Shown here: positions 50,796 to 59,381 of the stretch, piece by piece | How the letters are laid out: the number at the start of each line of letters is the position of its first letter | Position numbering within the stretch: position 1 is the first letter of the stretch | Origin: JBKBKC01 sp046294265 | Lineage (GTDB): Bacteria; Pseudomonadota; Alphaproteobacteria; Rhodobacterales; Rhodobacteraceae | Reading direction: 5' to 3' | NCBI GenBank assembly: GCA_046294265.1 | Contig: JBKBKC010000012.1 | Location: forward strand, 77,310 to 141,309 | Length of the DNA: 64,000 nucleotides | The notes under the pieces: generated by a model | Database searches by the model: none | What the model was told of the DNA's origin: nothing | What the model saw: only the letters and a program-made list of their open reading frames with translations | Made by a program: the position numbers and the translations under genes

Positions 50796-51431
50796 ATGAC
50801 GATCAAGCTGCACTGTTTCGGCGAAAGCGGGAACGCCTACAAATGCGCACTGGCGCTGACCATGGCTGACCTCGAATGGGAGCCGATCTTTGTCGATTTC
50901 TTCAACGGCGGCGCGCGCAAGCCCGCGTTCCGCGCGCTGAACGAGATGGCCGAGGTGCCCGTGCTGGAGGACGGGCCCACCGTCCTTACCCAATCCGGCG
51001 TGATCCTCGACTACATCAGCTCCAAGACCGGCCGACTGGGCGGCAAGTCGGCGGCCGAGCGGCGCGAGGTGTTGCGCTGGCTCTTCTGGGACAACCACAA
51101 GCTTTCCACCCAGATCGGCACCACGCGGTTCCTCATGAACTTCCTGCCCGAGGACAAGCGCCCCCCGGGCGTGATCCCTTTCCTGCAGGGCCGCCTCAAG
51201 GCCGCCTATGCGGTGCTGGACGGACATCTGGCGAACCGCGCCTGGATCGCGGGCGATCAAGCCACCATCGCGGACCTTTCCTGCTGTGGATACCTCTACT
51301 ACCCCGAGCCCTATGGGTTTTCGCGTGCCGACTGGCCACAGATCGACGCCTGGCTGGACCGCATCGCGGCCCTGCCCGGCTGGAAGCATCCCTATGACAT
51401 GATGCCCGGCAACCCCGCCGACCGGGCCTGA
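50796..51431 (+). CDS. Glutathione S-transferase family protein
   Basis: A 211-residue GST. The N-terminal domain MTIKLHCFGESGNAYKCALALTMADLEWEPIFVDFF has Ser or Cys near residues 11-16 as the possible activating residue. EVPVLEDGPTVLTQSGVILDYI supplies the cis-Pro and Gln-Ser glutathione contacts. The C-terminal domain has LSCCGYLYYPEPYGF. It lies within the beta-oxidation cluster, ten bases before the thiolase gene, so it is probably co-expressed with it. Its substrate may be an electrophilic enoyl-CoA by-product, but that is a guess. Confidence 0.86.
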   Translation: MTIKLHCFGESGNAYKCALALTMADLEWEPIFVDFFNGGARKPAFRALNEMAEVPVLEDGPTVLTQSGVILDYISSKTGRLGGKSAAERREVLRWLFWDNHKLSTQIGTTRFLMNFLPEDKRPPGVIPFLQGRLKAAYAVLDGHLANRAWIAGDQATIADLSCCGYLYYPEPYGFSRADWPQIDAWLDRIAALPGWKHPYDMMPGNPADRA

Positions 51432-51441
51432 GGAGGACACC

Positions 51442-52653
51442 ATGACCGACGCCTTCATCTATGACGCCATCCGCACCCCGCGCGGCAAGGGCCGCCCCGA
51501 CGGCGCGCTGCACGAGGTGACCTCGGTGGCGCTCTCTGCCAAGGTCCTGAACGCGCTGAAAGCGCGCAACCATCTGGAGGGCCACGCGGTCGAGGATGTG
51601 ATCTGGGGCAACGTGACCCAGGTGGGCGAGCAGGGCGGCTGCCTTGCGCGCAGCGCCGTGCTGGCCTCGGACCTCGATGAGCGCATTCCCGGCCTTGCGA
51701 TCAACCGCTTCTGCGCCAGCGGCATGGAGGCGGTGAACCTCGCCGCCAACCAGGTGCGCGGCGGCGCGGGTGCCGCCTATATCGCGGGCGGGGTGGAGAT
51801 GATGGGGCGCGTGGCCATGGGCTCGGACGGGGCGGCCATCGCCGCCGATCCAGGGCTGGCGATGCGCACCTATTTCGTGCCGCAGGGCATCAGCGCCGAC
51901 ATCATCGCCACCGAATACGGCTTCAGCCGCGACGACGCCGATGCGCTGGCGGTGGAAAGCCAGCGCCGGGCGGCCGCGGCCTGGGCCGAGGGGCGGTTTG
52001 CCCGCTCGGTGATCCCGGTCCTCGACCAGAACGGCCTGACCATCCTTGACCGCGACGAATACATGCGCCCGCAGACCGACATGCAGAGCCTGGGCGCGCT
52101 CAAGCCCGCCTTCAAGGACATGGGCGAGGTGATGCCCGGCTTCGACAAGGTGGCGATGATGAAATATCCCCACCTTGAACGGATCGAACATATCCACCAT
52201 GCTGGCAATTCCAGCGGCATCGTCGACGGGGCTGCCGGCATCCTGATCGGTAACCGCGAATTCGGCGTGAAGCACGGGCTGCAACCTCGCGCGCGCATTC
52301 GCGCAACCGCCAAGATCGGCACCGATCCCACGATCATGCTGACCGGCCCCGTGCCGGTGACGGAAAAGATCATGGCCGACAGCGGCATGTCAATTTCCGA
52401 CATCGACCTCTTTGAGGTCAACGAGGCCTTCGCCGCCGTCGTCTTGCGGTTCCAGCAGGCGTTCGACGTGGACCCGGCCCGCGTGAACGTCAACGGCGGG
52501 GCCATCGCCATGGGCCATCCGCTGGGCGCAACCGGCGCCATCATCATCGGCACCCTGCTGGACGAGCTGGAGCGCACGGGCAAGGGCACGGGCCTTGCCA
52601 CGCTCTGCATCGCCAGCGGCATGGGCGTGGCCACGATCATCGAACGGGTGTGA
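51442..52653 (+). CDS. Acetyl-CoA C-acyltransferase (thiolase)
   Basis: A 403-residue thiolase that cleaves 3-oxoacyl-CoA with CoA. Active-site C91 is in AINRFCASGMEAVNLAANQV. The His block is NVNGGAIAMGHPLGATGAIII and the second Cys block LCIASGMGVATIIERV. FEVNEAFAAVVL is the usual subunit-interface motif. GGAGG precedes the ATG. It pairs with the FadJ-type gene downstream to complete beta-oxidation. Biosynthetic use is less likely in this context. Confidence 0.94.
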   Translation: MTDAFIYDAIRTPRGKGRPDGALHEVTSVALSAKVLNALKARNHLEGHAVEDVIWGNVTQVGEQGGCLARSAVLASDLDERIPGLAINRFCASGMEAVNLAANQVRGGAGAAYIAGGVEMMGRVAMGSDGAAIAADPGLAMRTYFVPQGISADIIATEYGFSRDDADALAVESQRRAAAAWAEGRFARSVIPVLDQNGLTILDRDEYMRPQTDMQSLGALKPAFKDMGEVMPGFDKVAMMKYPHLERIEHIHHAGNSSGIVDGAAGILIGNREFGVKHGLQPRARIRATAKIGTDPTIMLTGPVPVTEKIMADSGMSISDIDLFEVNEAFAAVVLRFQQAFDVDPARVNVNGGAIAMGHPLGATGAIIIGTLLDELERTGKGTGLATLCIASGMGVATIIERV

Positions 52654-52702
52654 CGATGCGGCGGAACGCCCTGCCGGCGGTGGCGGAAAACCGCCTGCGG
52701 GT

Positions 52703-52721
52703 CGTTTTCGCGGCGAAAACG
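52703..52721. other. Hairpin CGTTTTCG-CGG-CGAAAACG
   Basis: A perfect eight-base-pair stem with a three-base loop in the 144-base gap after the thiolase gene. No T run follows, so termination is uncertain. The next gene follows within 80 bases. Confidence 0.5.
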
Positions 52722-52797
52722 GTCCGTCATGCGCGTGCGGTTTCGGCGCGCATGCCGTATTCCGCGCGCTTGCGCAGGATGCGGGGCGGGGCGGGAC

Positions 52798-53196
52798 ATG
52801 ACGGACGGACAGCGACGGGCAGATTACCGGGCGGCCTGCCTGACGGCGGGGCGCTACGATCTGCTGGCGGCGGAATATGTCTATCCGCTGGCTGTCTATC
52901 TGCCGGGCGCGCCCGCGATGCTGGCCTCGGCCGAAGAGACGCAGGATTTCTTCTGCGGTTTCCACGCGGCCCTGCAGCGCCGCGGCCTGACCCGGCTATC
53001 GGCGCGGGTGACGGCAGAGGGTCTGCCCCTGAACGGGCGCGCGCGGCTCTGGACCGACTGGCATGCCGATGGGCCGGGCAAGCCGCCCGAACTGGTGGCG
53101 CAGACCATCTGCTATCGCCGTGTGGCGGGCGGGGACGACCGAACCGAGATGCTGGAGTTCACCCGGCTCGACATCGCCCTGCCCCGCGCCGCCTGA
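52798..53196 (+). CDS. NTF2-like small protein, paralogue 1
   Basis: A 132-residue protein without signal or membrane segments. The cone-shaped NTF2 (SnoaL) layout is suggested by an N-terminal helix pair (RRADYRAACLTAGRYDLLAAEYVYPLAVYL), then EETQDFFCGFHAALQRRGLTRL and alternating beta strands with WTDWHADGP. It resembles the 53689 gene in length and order. Members range from enzymes to binding proteins, and no function can be assigned. The start at 52798 follows GGGGCGGGGCGGGAC. It is placed in the beta-oxidation cluster between thiolase and FadJ. Confidence 0.65.
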   Translation: MTDGQRRADYRAACLTAGRYDLLAAEYVYPLAVYLPGAPAMLASAEETQDFFCGFHAALQRRGLTRLSARVTAEGLPLNGRARLWTDWHADGPGKPPELVAQTICYRRVAGGDDRTEMLEFTRLDIALPRAA

Positions 53197-53230
53197 GCGC
53201 AGGCCACCCGCAGCAGCCGGGGGGTTCCTG

Positions 53231-53692
53231 ATGCCCCGCGTCACCCTGCCCCCCTGGACCGACGCGCCCGACCCCGTGCACCCGATCCTCGGCCCCGGCT
53301 GCGGCCCCTACCGGTTCCGTCTGATGTCCGACCCCGGCGGCCTCACGCAATTTGGCGCCTTCGTCGAGGAACTGCCCCCCGGCAGCCGCTCGGGCCACCG
53401 CCACTGGCACGCGGCGGAGGATGAGATGGTCATGGTGATCGAGGGCGAGGTGGTGCTGGTCGAGGACACCGAGACCACCCTCACCGCAGGCGACGTGGCC
53501 GCCTGGCCCGCGGGCCATCCCACCGGCCACCGGCTCGACAACCGCTCGGACCATCCGGCGCGCTATCTGGTGATCGGCACACGGGCGCAGCAGGACCGCG
53601 TGCACTACACCGACCACGACCTGATCACCGAAAAGGACGGCACCGCCCGCCGCTACCTGCGGCGCGACGGCACACCGCATGGATCGCCATGA
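53231..53692 (+). CDS. Cupin domain protein
   Basis: A 153-residue single-domain cupin. Motif 1 is G-x5-H-x-H: GSRSGHRHWHAAEDEMVMVIEGEVVL with metal ligands His-His-Glu. Motif 2 is around GDVAAWPAGHPTGHRLDN, containing the fourth His. The barrel is followed by a polar tail that includes TEKDGTARRYLRRDG. It may bind or modify a small organic acid. The ATG at 53231 follows GGGGGG. The gene ends four bases into the next NTF2-like gene (ATGA), so the two are coupled. Confidence 0.85.
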   Translation: MPRVTLPPWTDAPDPVHPILGPGCGPYRFRLMSDPGGLTQFGAFVEELPPGSRSGHRHWHAAEDEMVMVIEGEVVLVEDTETTLTAGDVAAWPAGHPTGHRLDNRSDHPARYLVIGTRAQQDRVHYTDHDLITEKDGTARRYLRRDGTPHGSP

Positions 53693-54144
53693 GAACCGCA
53701 CCCCAGATCCTTCAACTTTACCTCGACGAGGTGGCCGCCTCGGTCATGCGCGACGATTATGCCTTTTACCGCAGCCGCGTCTCGCTGCCGTTCCAGCTCG
53801 TCACCCATGCGGCCAGCCTCCACATCACCACCGAGGACGAGCTGCGCCAGGGCTTTGTCACCTTCGCGGGCACCCTGCGCATCCAGCGCGTCACCGACTA
53901 CCTGCGCCTCGTAGAGGGGGGCGAATTCCTTGACGATGCGCTGATCACCGGCCGTTACATCACGCATATGATGGCCGGGGCGCATCGCATCCTGGCCCCC
54001 TTCCGCTCCTCGATCACGCTGCGGCTTGAGGGCGGCATCTGGCGCGGCGCCTCCATCACCAATGCGCTCGCCAATTCCCGCTGGCCGCTGCTGATCGCAA
54101 CCCTCCCCGAAACTCCCGCTCCGAAAGGAACCGACGATGCCTGA
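53689..54144 (+). CDS. NTF2-like small protein, paralogue 2
   Basis: A 151-residue protein with APQILQLYLDEVAASVMRDDYAFYRSRVSLPFQLVTHAA, then LHITTEDELRQGFVTFAGTLRIQRVTDYLRLVEGG and a strand-rich C-terminal half. The pattern is again of the NTF2 fold and is close to the 52798 protein. Coupling by ATGA to the cupin and an eight-base overlap with the FadJ-type gene imply it is made together with them. A role as a small binding or tautomerase-like domain acting on acyl-CoA intermediates is only a guess. Confidence 0.7.
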   Translation: MRTAPQILQLYLDEVAASVMRDDYAFYRSRVSLPFQLVTHAASLHITTEDELRQGFVTFAGTLRIQRVTDYLRLVEGGEFLDDALITGRYITHMMAGAHRILAPFRSSITLRLEGGIWRGASITNALANSRWPLLIATLPETPAPKGTDDA

Positions 54145-56332
54145 ATTCCATTATGCCGTGGACGCCGAGGGCGTGGCCATCCTCACCTGGGACCTGGCCG
54201 GCAAGTCGATGAACGTGATGTCGCTGGCGGGCTTTGCCGAACTCAGCGCGCATGTCGACACCGCGCTCACCGATGCGGCCGTCAAGGGCATCATCATCAC
54301 CAGCGGGAAGAAGGATTTCGCGGGCGGTATGGACCTGAACGTGATCGCCCGGATGAAAGAGGAAGGCGGCGCCAAGGGCATCTTCGACGGCGTGATGATG
54401 ATGCACGCCATCCTGCGCAAGATCGAACGCGCGGGCATGGACCCCAAGACCCTGAAAGGGGGCAAGCCGATCTGCGCGGCCCTGCCCGGCACCGCCCTTG
54501 GCATCGGTCTGGAACTGCCGCTCTCGTGCCACCGCATCATCGCCGCAGACAACCCGAAGGCCAAGATCGGCCTGCCCGAGATCATGGTCGGCATCTTCCC
54601 CGGTGCCGGCGGCACCACCCGCCTTGTGCGCAAGATGGGCGCCATGGCCGCCGCCCCCTTCCTCTTGGAGGGGAAACTCTCCGACCCCAAGGCCGCCAAA
54701 TCCGCAGGCATCATTGACGAGGTGGTGGCCCCCGATGACCTGCTCGCGCGCGCCCGCGAATGGGTGCTTTCCGCCAAGGACGCCGATCTGGTGAAACCCT
54801 GGGATGCCAAGGGCTACAAGATGCCCGGCGGCGCCCCCTACCACCCCGCGGGCTTCATGACCTTCGTGGGCGCCAGCGCCATGGTGCATGGCAAGACGAT
54901 GGGCGTCTATCCGGCCGCCAAGGCGCTCCTCTCCGCCGTCTATGAGGGCGCGCTTGTGCCCTTCGACACGGCGCTCAGGATCGAGGCGCGCTGGTTCACC
55001 TCCGTCCTGATGAACCCCTCCTCGGGCGCGATGATCCGCAGCCTTTTCATCAACAAGGAGGCGCTGGAGAAAGGCGCCGTCCGGCCGCAGGGCATCCCCG
55101 ACCAGAAGGTGTCGAAGGTGGGCATCCTCGGCGCGGGCATGATGGGCGCGGGCATCGCCTATGTCAGCGCGCAGGCGGGCATCGAGGTGGTGCTGATCGA
55201 CGCCTCGCAGGAGGCCGCCGATCGTGGCAAGGCCTGGTCCGAGGGCCTTCTCGACAAGGGCATCCAGCGCCGGAAGGTGACGCCCGAGGCCAAGGAACGC
55301 CACCTCGCATTGATCAACGCCACCACCGATTACGCCGCCCTTGAAGGGTGCGACCTCCTCGTGGAGGCAGTGTTCGAGGATACCAAGGTCAAGGCCGAGG
55401 TCACCAAACGCGCCGAGGCCGTGCTGCCCGCCGATGCGATCTTTGCCACCAATACCTCGACCCTGCCGATCTCGGATCTGGCCAAGGCCAGCGCCCGCCC
55501 GGACCAATTCATCGGCATCCACTTCTTCTCGCCCGTGGACAAGATGCTTCTGGTCGAGATCATCCGCGGCCGCGAAACCGGCGACCGCGCCGTGGCCCGT
55601 GCCCTCGATTACGTCCGCCAGATCCGCAAGACGCCCATCGTGGTCAACGACGCGCGGTTCTTCTACGCCAACCGCTGCATCATCCCCTACATCAACGAAG
55701 GCATCCGCATGGTCGCCGAAGGGGTGGAGCCGGTGCTGGTGGAGAATGCCGCCAAACTGGTGGGCATGCCCCTGGGCCCCCTGCAACTGGTGGATGAAAC
55801 CTCCATCGACCTCGGCGTGAAGATCGCCAAGGCCACCAGGGCCGCGATGGGCGACGCCTATCCCGACGGCGCGGTGGATGCGGTCCTCTTCGCCATGGCC
55901 GACCAGGGCCGGCTGGGGCGCAAGTCGAATTCAGGCTTCTACAGCTATTCCGACAAGGGCGAGAGGCTGGGCCTCTGGGAGGGTCTGGCAGCCGCGCATC
56001 CGCTGGCCGATGCCCAGCCCGACCTGACCACCGTGCAGCACCGCCTCGTGATGGCGCAGGTGCTGGAGGCCGTGCGCGCGCTCGAGGATGGCGTGCTGAT
56101 GGACATCCGCGAAGGCGACGTGGGCGCGATCCTCGGCTGGGGCTTTGCGCCCTGGTCGGGCGGGCCGTTCTCCTGGCTCGACATCATCGGCGCCGCGCGG
56201 GCCGTGGCGATCTGCGACGACCTGACCGCGCGCTTCGGCCCCCGCTTCGCCACCCCGGCACTGCTGCGCGAGATGGCGGACAAGGGGCAGACGTTCTACG
56301 GCCGCTTCGGCGCGCAGGCGCAGGCGGCCTGA
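54137..56332 (+). CDS. fadJ: 3-hydroxyacyl-CoA dehydrogenase / enoyl-CoA hydratase multienzyme (FadJ-type)
   Basis: A 731-residue bifunctional beta-oxidation enzyme. The crotonase domain (about 1-300) has GLELPLSCHRI with the first catalytic Glu and LPEIMVGIFPGAGGTTRL with the second. The hydroxyacyl-CoA dehydrogenase domain begins about 325 with the NAD loop VGILGAGMMGAGIAYVSAQAG and has the catalytic His in IGIHFFSPVDKM. Two C-terminal domains complete it. The start overlaps the NTF2-like gene by eight bases. No terminator is evident; a 54-base repeat starts 68 bases after the stop. Confidence 0.95.
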   Translation: MPEFHYAVDAEGVAILTWDLAGKSMNVMSLAGFAELSAHVDTALTDAAVKGIIITSGKKDFAGGMDLNVIARMKEEGGAKGIFDGVMMMHAILRKIERAGMDPKTLKGGKPICAALPGTALGIGLELPLSCHRIIAADNPKAKIGLPEIMVGIFPGAGGTTRLVRKMGAMAAAPFLLEGKLSDPKAAKSAGIIDEVVAPDDLLARAREWVLSAKDADLVKPWDAKGYKMPGGAPYHPAGFMTFVGASAMVHGKTMGVYPAAKALLSAVYEGALVPFDTALRIEARWFTSVLMNPSSGAMIRSLFINKEALEKGAVRPQGIPDQKVSKVGILGAGMMGAGIAYVSAQAGIEVVLIDASQEAADRGKAWSEGLLDKGIQRRKVTPEAKERHLALINATTDYAALEGCDLLVEAVFEDTKVKAEVTKRAEAVLPADAIFATNTSTLPISDLAKASARPDQFIGIHFFSPVDKMLLVEIIRGRETGDRAVARALDYVRQIRKTPIVVNDARFFYANRCIIPYINEGIRMVAEGVEPVLVENAAKLVGMPLGPLQLVDETSIDLGVKIAKATRAAMGDAYPDGAVDAVLFAMADQGRLGRKSNSGFYSYSDKGERLGLWEGLAAAHPLADAQPDLTTVQHRLVMAQVLEAVRALEDGVLMDIREGDVGAILGWGFAPWSGGPFSWLDIIGAARAVAICDDLTARFGPRFATPALLREMADKGQTFYGRFGAQAQAA

Positions 56333-56400
56333 TGGCGCCGCGCGGCGGGGGCCGCCACCGGCCCCCGCCGTTGCGCGTTGCCCCGTTGCGCCGCGCGCGC

Positions 56401-56454
56401 TGTCGGGACGGAAAACCGACGCAAAGCCGACGCGCGCGGGACGGATGCCAGACG
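56401..56454 (-). repeat. 54-base intergenic repeat, copy 2
   Basis: Same 54-base unit as 16677-16730, with three mismatches. On the minus strand it starts 25 bases beyond the sulfotransferase stop, mirroring the arrangement at cueR. After both copies toward the gene a looser A-rich match and GTTAAC follow. Confidence 0.9.
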
Positions 56455-56479
56455 GCGAAATCCGCGTGATCCCGGGGCG

Positions 56480-57145
56480 TTAACCCCCGCGCGCCGCATC
56501 GTCGAACCGATAGCCGAAGCGCGAGATATCCTCGGCACAAAGATCCGCCAGCAACGCCGCACTGCCATCGTCATAATAGGGCCGCCAGTCACGCGCCCGC
56601 GCGCTCTCGTTGACCACGGGCAGGCGCAGCGGGAACCCTAGATGTGCGGCAAAGGGCGCCGCATCCTCGTCAAACCGCTCCAGCCGGACAAAGGCACGCG
56701 CGCGCTCCACCCCGCCCGCATCGCGCATATAGGCGCCATAGGGCCACATCCGGAACGCCGCCATCGTCTGAGGATGTGCCAGAAACCCCTTGAAATCATG
56801 CGATTTTGCCAGACCCACCGCAGGATGCGCAAAGCCTTGCCCCCGCAGCCAGTGATAATAGCTCACCGCCCGGTCCCAAGGGTTGCGCACCAGCGTCACG
56901 GTAAAGAACGCGGCCAGTTCCTCCGGCGACACCAGCCCCGCTATATCGGCCAGCGTTGAATGCTTCCACAGCCGCCCCGCCGCCTTGAGCCGCTTCACCC
57001 GCCCCCGCCGCGCCCGCGCCTTGGGCGTGTCCCCGATCAGGATGTCATCCTTCATCGCCCGCGCCTCCAGCGCCAGCGCCAGCGATGTCCCACCAGTTTT
57101 GGGAACATGAACAAAGACATAGCGCCGCCCACGCGAGATGATCAT
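56480..57145 (-). CDS. Sulfotransferase family protein
   Basis: A 221-residue PAPS-dependent sulfotransferase of the bacterial glycan type. The phosphosulfate loop VFVHVPKTGGTSLALAL (residues 10-26) is intact. The 3'-phosphate element is TLVRNPWDRAVSYYHWL. The C-terminus FGYRFDD is typical. It probably modifies an envelope polysaccharide or a lipid; the acceptor is unknown. It lies alone between the FadJ and hydroxyacid dehydrogenase genes. Contrast with the degenerate protein at 3544. Confidence 0.88.
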   Translation of the reverse strand: MIISRGRRYVFVHVPKTGGTSLALALEARAMKDDILIGDTPKARARRGRVKRLKAAGRLWKHSTLADIAGLVSPEELAAFFTVTLVRNPWDRAVSYYHWLRGQGFAHPAVGLAKSHDFKGFLAHPQTMAAFRMWPYGAYMRDAGGVERARAFVRLERFDEDAAPFAAHLGFPLRLPVVNESARARDWRPYYDDGSAALLADLCAEDISRFGYRFDDAARGG

Positions 57146-57189
57146 GCCGACCTCACCCCGAAAAAGACCCCCCCCGGTCCTCTCCTTGC

Positions 57190-57255
57190 CCCAAATACCC
57201 CGCGGGGGGGGCCTGCGCAGCAGGCGGGGGGCGCGAAGCCCCCCTGCCCCCGTCC
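57190..57255 (+). repeat. CCAAATACCCCG intergenic element with GC hairpin
   Basis: CCCAAATACCCCGCGGGGGG is followed by the stem GCCTGC-GCA-GCAGGC and then GGGGGGCGCGAAGCCCCCC (57228-57246), a second hairpin. It fills the gap between the sulfotransferase start and the stop of the hydroxyacid dehydrogenase gene. Confidence 0.6.
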
Positions 57256-57259
57256 CGCC

Positions 57260-58210
57260 TCAGACCGGGTTTGGCAGGGGGCGCCCCTCGGCATGGGCCA
57301 AGAGGTTCGCCACCGCCATCATCCCCATCCCCAACCGCACCTCCATCGCCGCCGTGCCCAGATGCGGAAGCAGCGTCACATTCTCCATCGCGATCAGCGC
57401 CTCGGGAACTTTCGGTTCAAATTCATAGACATCCAGACCGGCGCCCGCGATCCGCCCCGCTTGCAACGCGGCGATCAGCGCCGCCTCGTCCACGATATCG
57501 CCCCGCGCGATATTCACCAGAATGGCATGGGGCCGCATCTGCGCCAGCGCCTCGGCGTCGATCAGGTGATGCGTCGCGGGGGTCGCGGGCACCGCCACCA
57601 CCACAACATCCGCCGCCATCGCCTCGGCCATCGGCACCTGCCGCGCGGGCACGCCCGGATCGGCCACGGGCGAGCGGTTGGCGAACAGCACCTCCATCCC
57701 GAACCCCAGATGCGCGCGCCGCGCAATCGCCTTGCCTATGCGCCCCATCCCGATGATTCCAAGCGTCTTTCCGGAAATGTGCATCCCGAGGAGCTGGGTT
57801 GGATGCCAGCCCTCCCAGCGCCCTGCGCGCAGCATCCGCTCGCCCTCGCCTGCCCGCCGTGCGGTGGCGAGCATCAACAGCATCGCAATGTCGGAGGTGG
57901 CATCGGTCACCGCGCCGGGCGTGTTGCTGACCGCCACCCCCGCCACACGGGCCGCAGCCACGTCGATATGGTTGTAGCCGACGCCGAAATTGGCCAGCAC
58001 GCGCGCGCGGGGGGTCGGCACATCGGCAAAGACGTCGGCCTGGAACCGGTCCCCCAGCGTGGGCAGCACGGCGTCATAGTCGCGCAACGCGCCGCGCAGC
58101 TCCTCCGCGTACAGTGGCAGGGTCGAGGGGCGCACCGTCACCGCATAGGCGGCGCGGGCGGCATCCACCACCGCCTCGGGCAAAGGCCGGGTCACAAGCA
58201 GTGATTTCAA
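57260..58210 (-). CDS. D-2-hydroxyacid dehydrogenase (glyoxylate/hydroxypyruvate reductase type)
   Basis: A 316-residue NAD(P)-dependent enzyme. The cofactor loop LGIIGMGRIGKAIARRA is G-x-G-x-x-G. The catalytic Arg is in NIARGDIVDE, the Glu in YEFEPKVPE and the His in LLPHLGTA. The substrate loop LANFGVGYNHIDVAAARVAGVAVSNTPGAV matches glyoxylate/D-glycerate-type members. It most likely reduces glyoxylate or hydroxypyruvate. Its start overlaps the csaA stop (ATGA), giving the minus-strand order proC-csaA-this gene. Confidence 0.9.
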   Translation of the reverse strand: MKSLLVTRPLPEAVVDAARAAYAVTVRPSTLPLYAEELRGALRDYDAVLPTLGDRFQADVFADVPTPRARVLANFGVGYNHIDVAAARVAGVAVSNTPGAVTDATSDIAMLLMLATARRAGEGERMLRAGRWEGWHPTQLLGMHISGKTLGIIGMGRIGKAIARRAHLGFGMEVLFANRSPVADPGVPARQVPMAEAMAADVVVVAVPATPATHHLIDAEALAQMRPHAILVNIARGDIVDEAALIAALQAGRIAGAGLDVYEFEPKVPEALIAMENVTLLPHLGTAAMEVRLGMGMMAVANLLAHAEGRPLPNPV

Positions 58211-58542
58211 AACAGTTTTCCCCCGTTCGGAACGGGATGGCCCGGGCCGACCAGCACGACCTCGCCATCCGGATCGGGCAGGCCCAGCACCAGCACCTCG
58301 GACATCACAGGCCCGATCTGGCGGGGCGGAAAGTTCACCACTGCCAGCACCTGCCGCCCCACCAGCACCTCAGGCGCATAGTGCCGGGTGATCTGCGCGG
58401 AGGAGCGTTTTTCGCCCAGATCGCCCCCGAAATCGACCCAGAGCTTCAGCGCGGGCTTGCGCGCCTCGGGGAAGGGTTCGGCGCGGGTTATGGTGCCCAC
58501 GCGGATGTCAACACGGGCGAAATCGTCATAGCCGATGGTCAT
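58207..58542 (-). CDS. csaA: tRNA-binding domain protein CsaA
   Basis: A 111-residue single OB-fold tRNA-binding domain. It opens DFARVDIRVGTITRAEPFPEARKPALKLWVDFG and ends VMSEVLVLGLPDPDGEVVLVGPGHPVPNGGKLF, the CsaA/Trbp111 consensus. It dimerises and binds tRNA or acts as a chaperone in characterised relatives. It is coupled by ATGA both to proC upstream and to the hydroxyacid dehydrogenase gene downstream. Cytosolic. Confidence 0.93.
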   Translation of the reverse strand: MTIGYDDFARVDIRVGTITRAEPFPEARKPALKLWVDFGGDLGEKRSSAQITRHYAPEVLVGRQVLAVVNFPPRQIGPVMSEVLVLGLPDPDGEVVLVGPGHPVPNGGKLF

Positions 58543-59351
58543 GCGCCAAGCTCCCGCCCGCGGGCGGCGGCGGCCTCGACCGCCCGCGCCATCAGGGGGG
58601 CCAGCCCCATGCCCGCATCCATCAGCACAGCCAGCGCCGCCGCCGTGGTGCCGCCCGGAGAGGTCACGTTGATGCGCAATTGTGCCGCCGTTTCAGGGCT
58701 TTGATACGCAAGCTCCCCTGCCCCCGATACCGTGGCCCGCGCCAGTTGCATCGCCACCCCGGCAGGCAGTCCCTGCGCCTCGCCCGCCGCCGCCAGGGCC
58801 TCGATCAGGTGGAACACATAGGCCGGGCCGGAGCCCGACACCGCCGTCACCGCATCGATCTGATGTTCACCCTCCAGGTCCACGACCTGCCCCACCGCCG
58901 CCATCAGCGCGCGCGTCAGCGCCAGGTGCCCGGGCCCCGCAGCCCGGTTGCCGCAGACGGCCGTGATCCCCCGCCCCACCATGGCGGGCGTGTTGGGCAT
59001 GGTCCGCACGATGGGCGTGCCCGCCCCAAGCACCGCCTCGAAGGCCGCAATCCGCGTGCCCGCCGCGATGGAGACAAACAGCGTGGCGCCCCCCCCCATC
59101 GCCGCGATCCGGGGCAGAGCCTCGCCCATCATCTGCGGCTTGACCGCCACCACCACCACCGCCGGGGCCTCGGGCATCGGGCCATTCAGGCGCACCCCCG
59201 TCCCGCGCAGCCAGTCGGAGGGGGCCGGTTCCATCACATGCGCCGCATCCGCAGGCACCCCCGCCGCCAGCCATCCCGCCAGCAGCGCCGAGCCCATCTT
59301 GCCGCAGCCCACAAGCACAAGGCCCCGGTCGCGCACCATATCCAGTGTCAT
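58539..59351 (-). CDS. proC: Pyrroline-5-carboxylate reductase
   Basis: The last step of proline synthesis, reducing P5C with NAD(P)H. The 270 residues comprise the Rossmann loop LVLVGCGKMGSALLAGWL, the AVKPQMM segment, VRTMPNTPAMVGRGITAV and the dimer domain with AVSGSGPAYVFHLIEALAAAGEAQGLP and VTSPGGTTAAAL. All are diagnostic. The start at 59351 lies 30 bases after the stop of the YbjN gene, and csaA overlaps its 3' end. Cytosolic. Confidence 0.96.
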   Translation of the reverse strand: MTLDMVRDRGLVLVGCGKMGSALLAGWLAAGVPADAAHVMEPAPSDWLRGTGVRLNGPMPEAPAVVVVAVKPQMMGEALPRIAAMGGGATLFVSIAAGTRIAAFEAVLGAGTPIVRTMPNTPAMVGRGITAVCGNRAAGPGHLALTRALMAAVGQVVDLEGEHQIDAVTAVSGSGPAYVFHLIEALAAAGEAQGLPAGVAMQLARATVSGAGELAYQSPETAAQLRINVTSPGGTTAAALAVLMDAGMGLAPLMARAVEAAAARGRELGA

Positions 59352-59381
59352 CGCATCCCCGCCATCCGGTCGGGATCAAGC

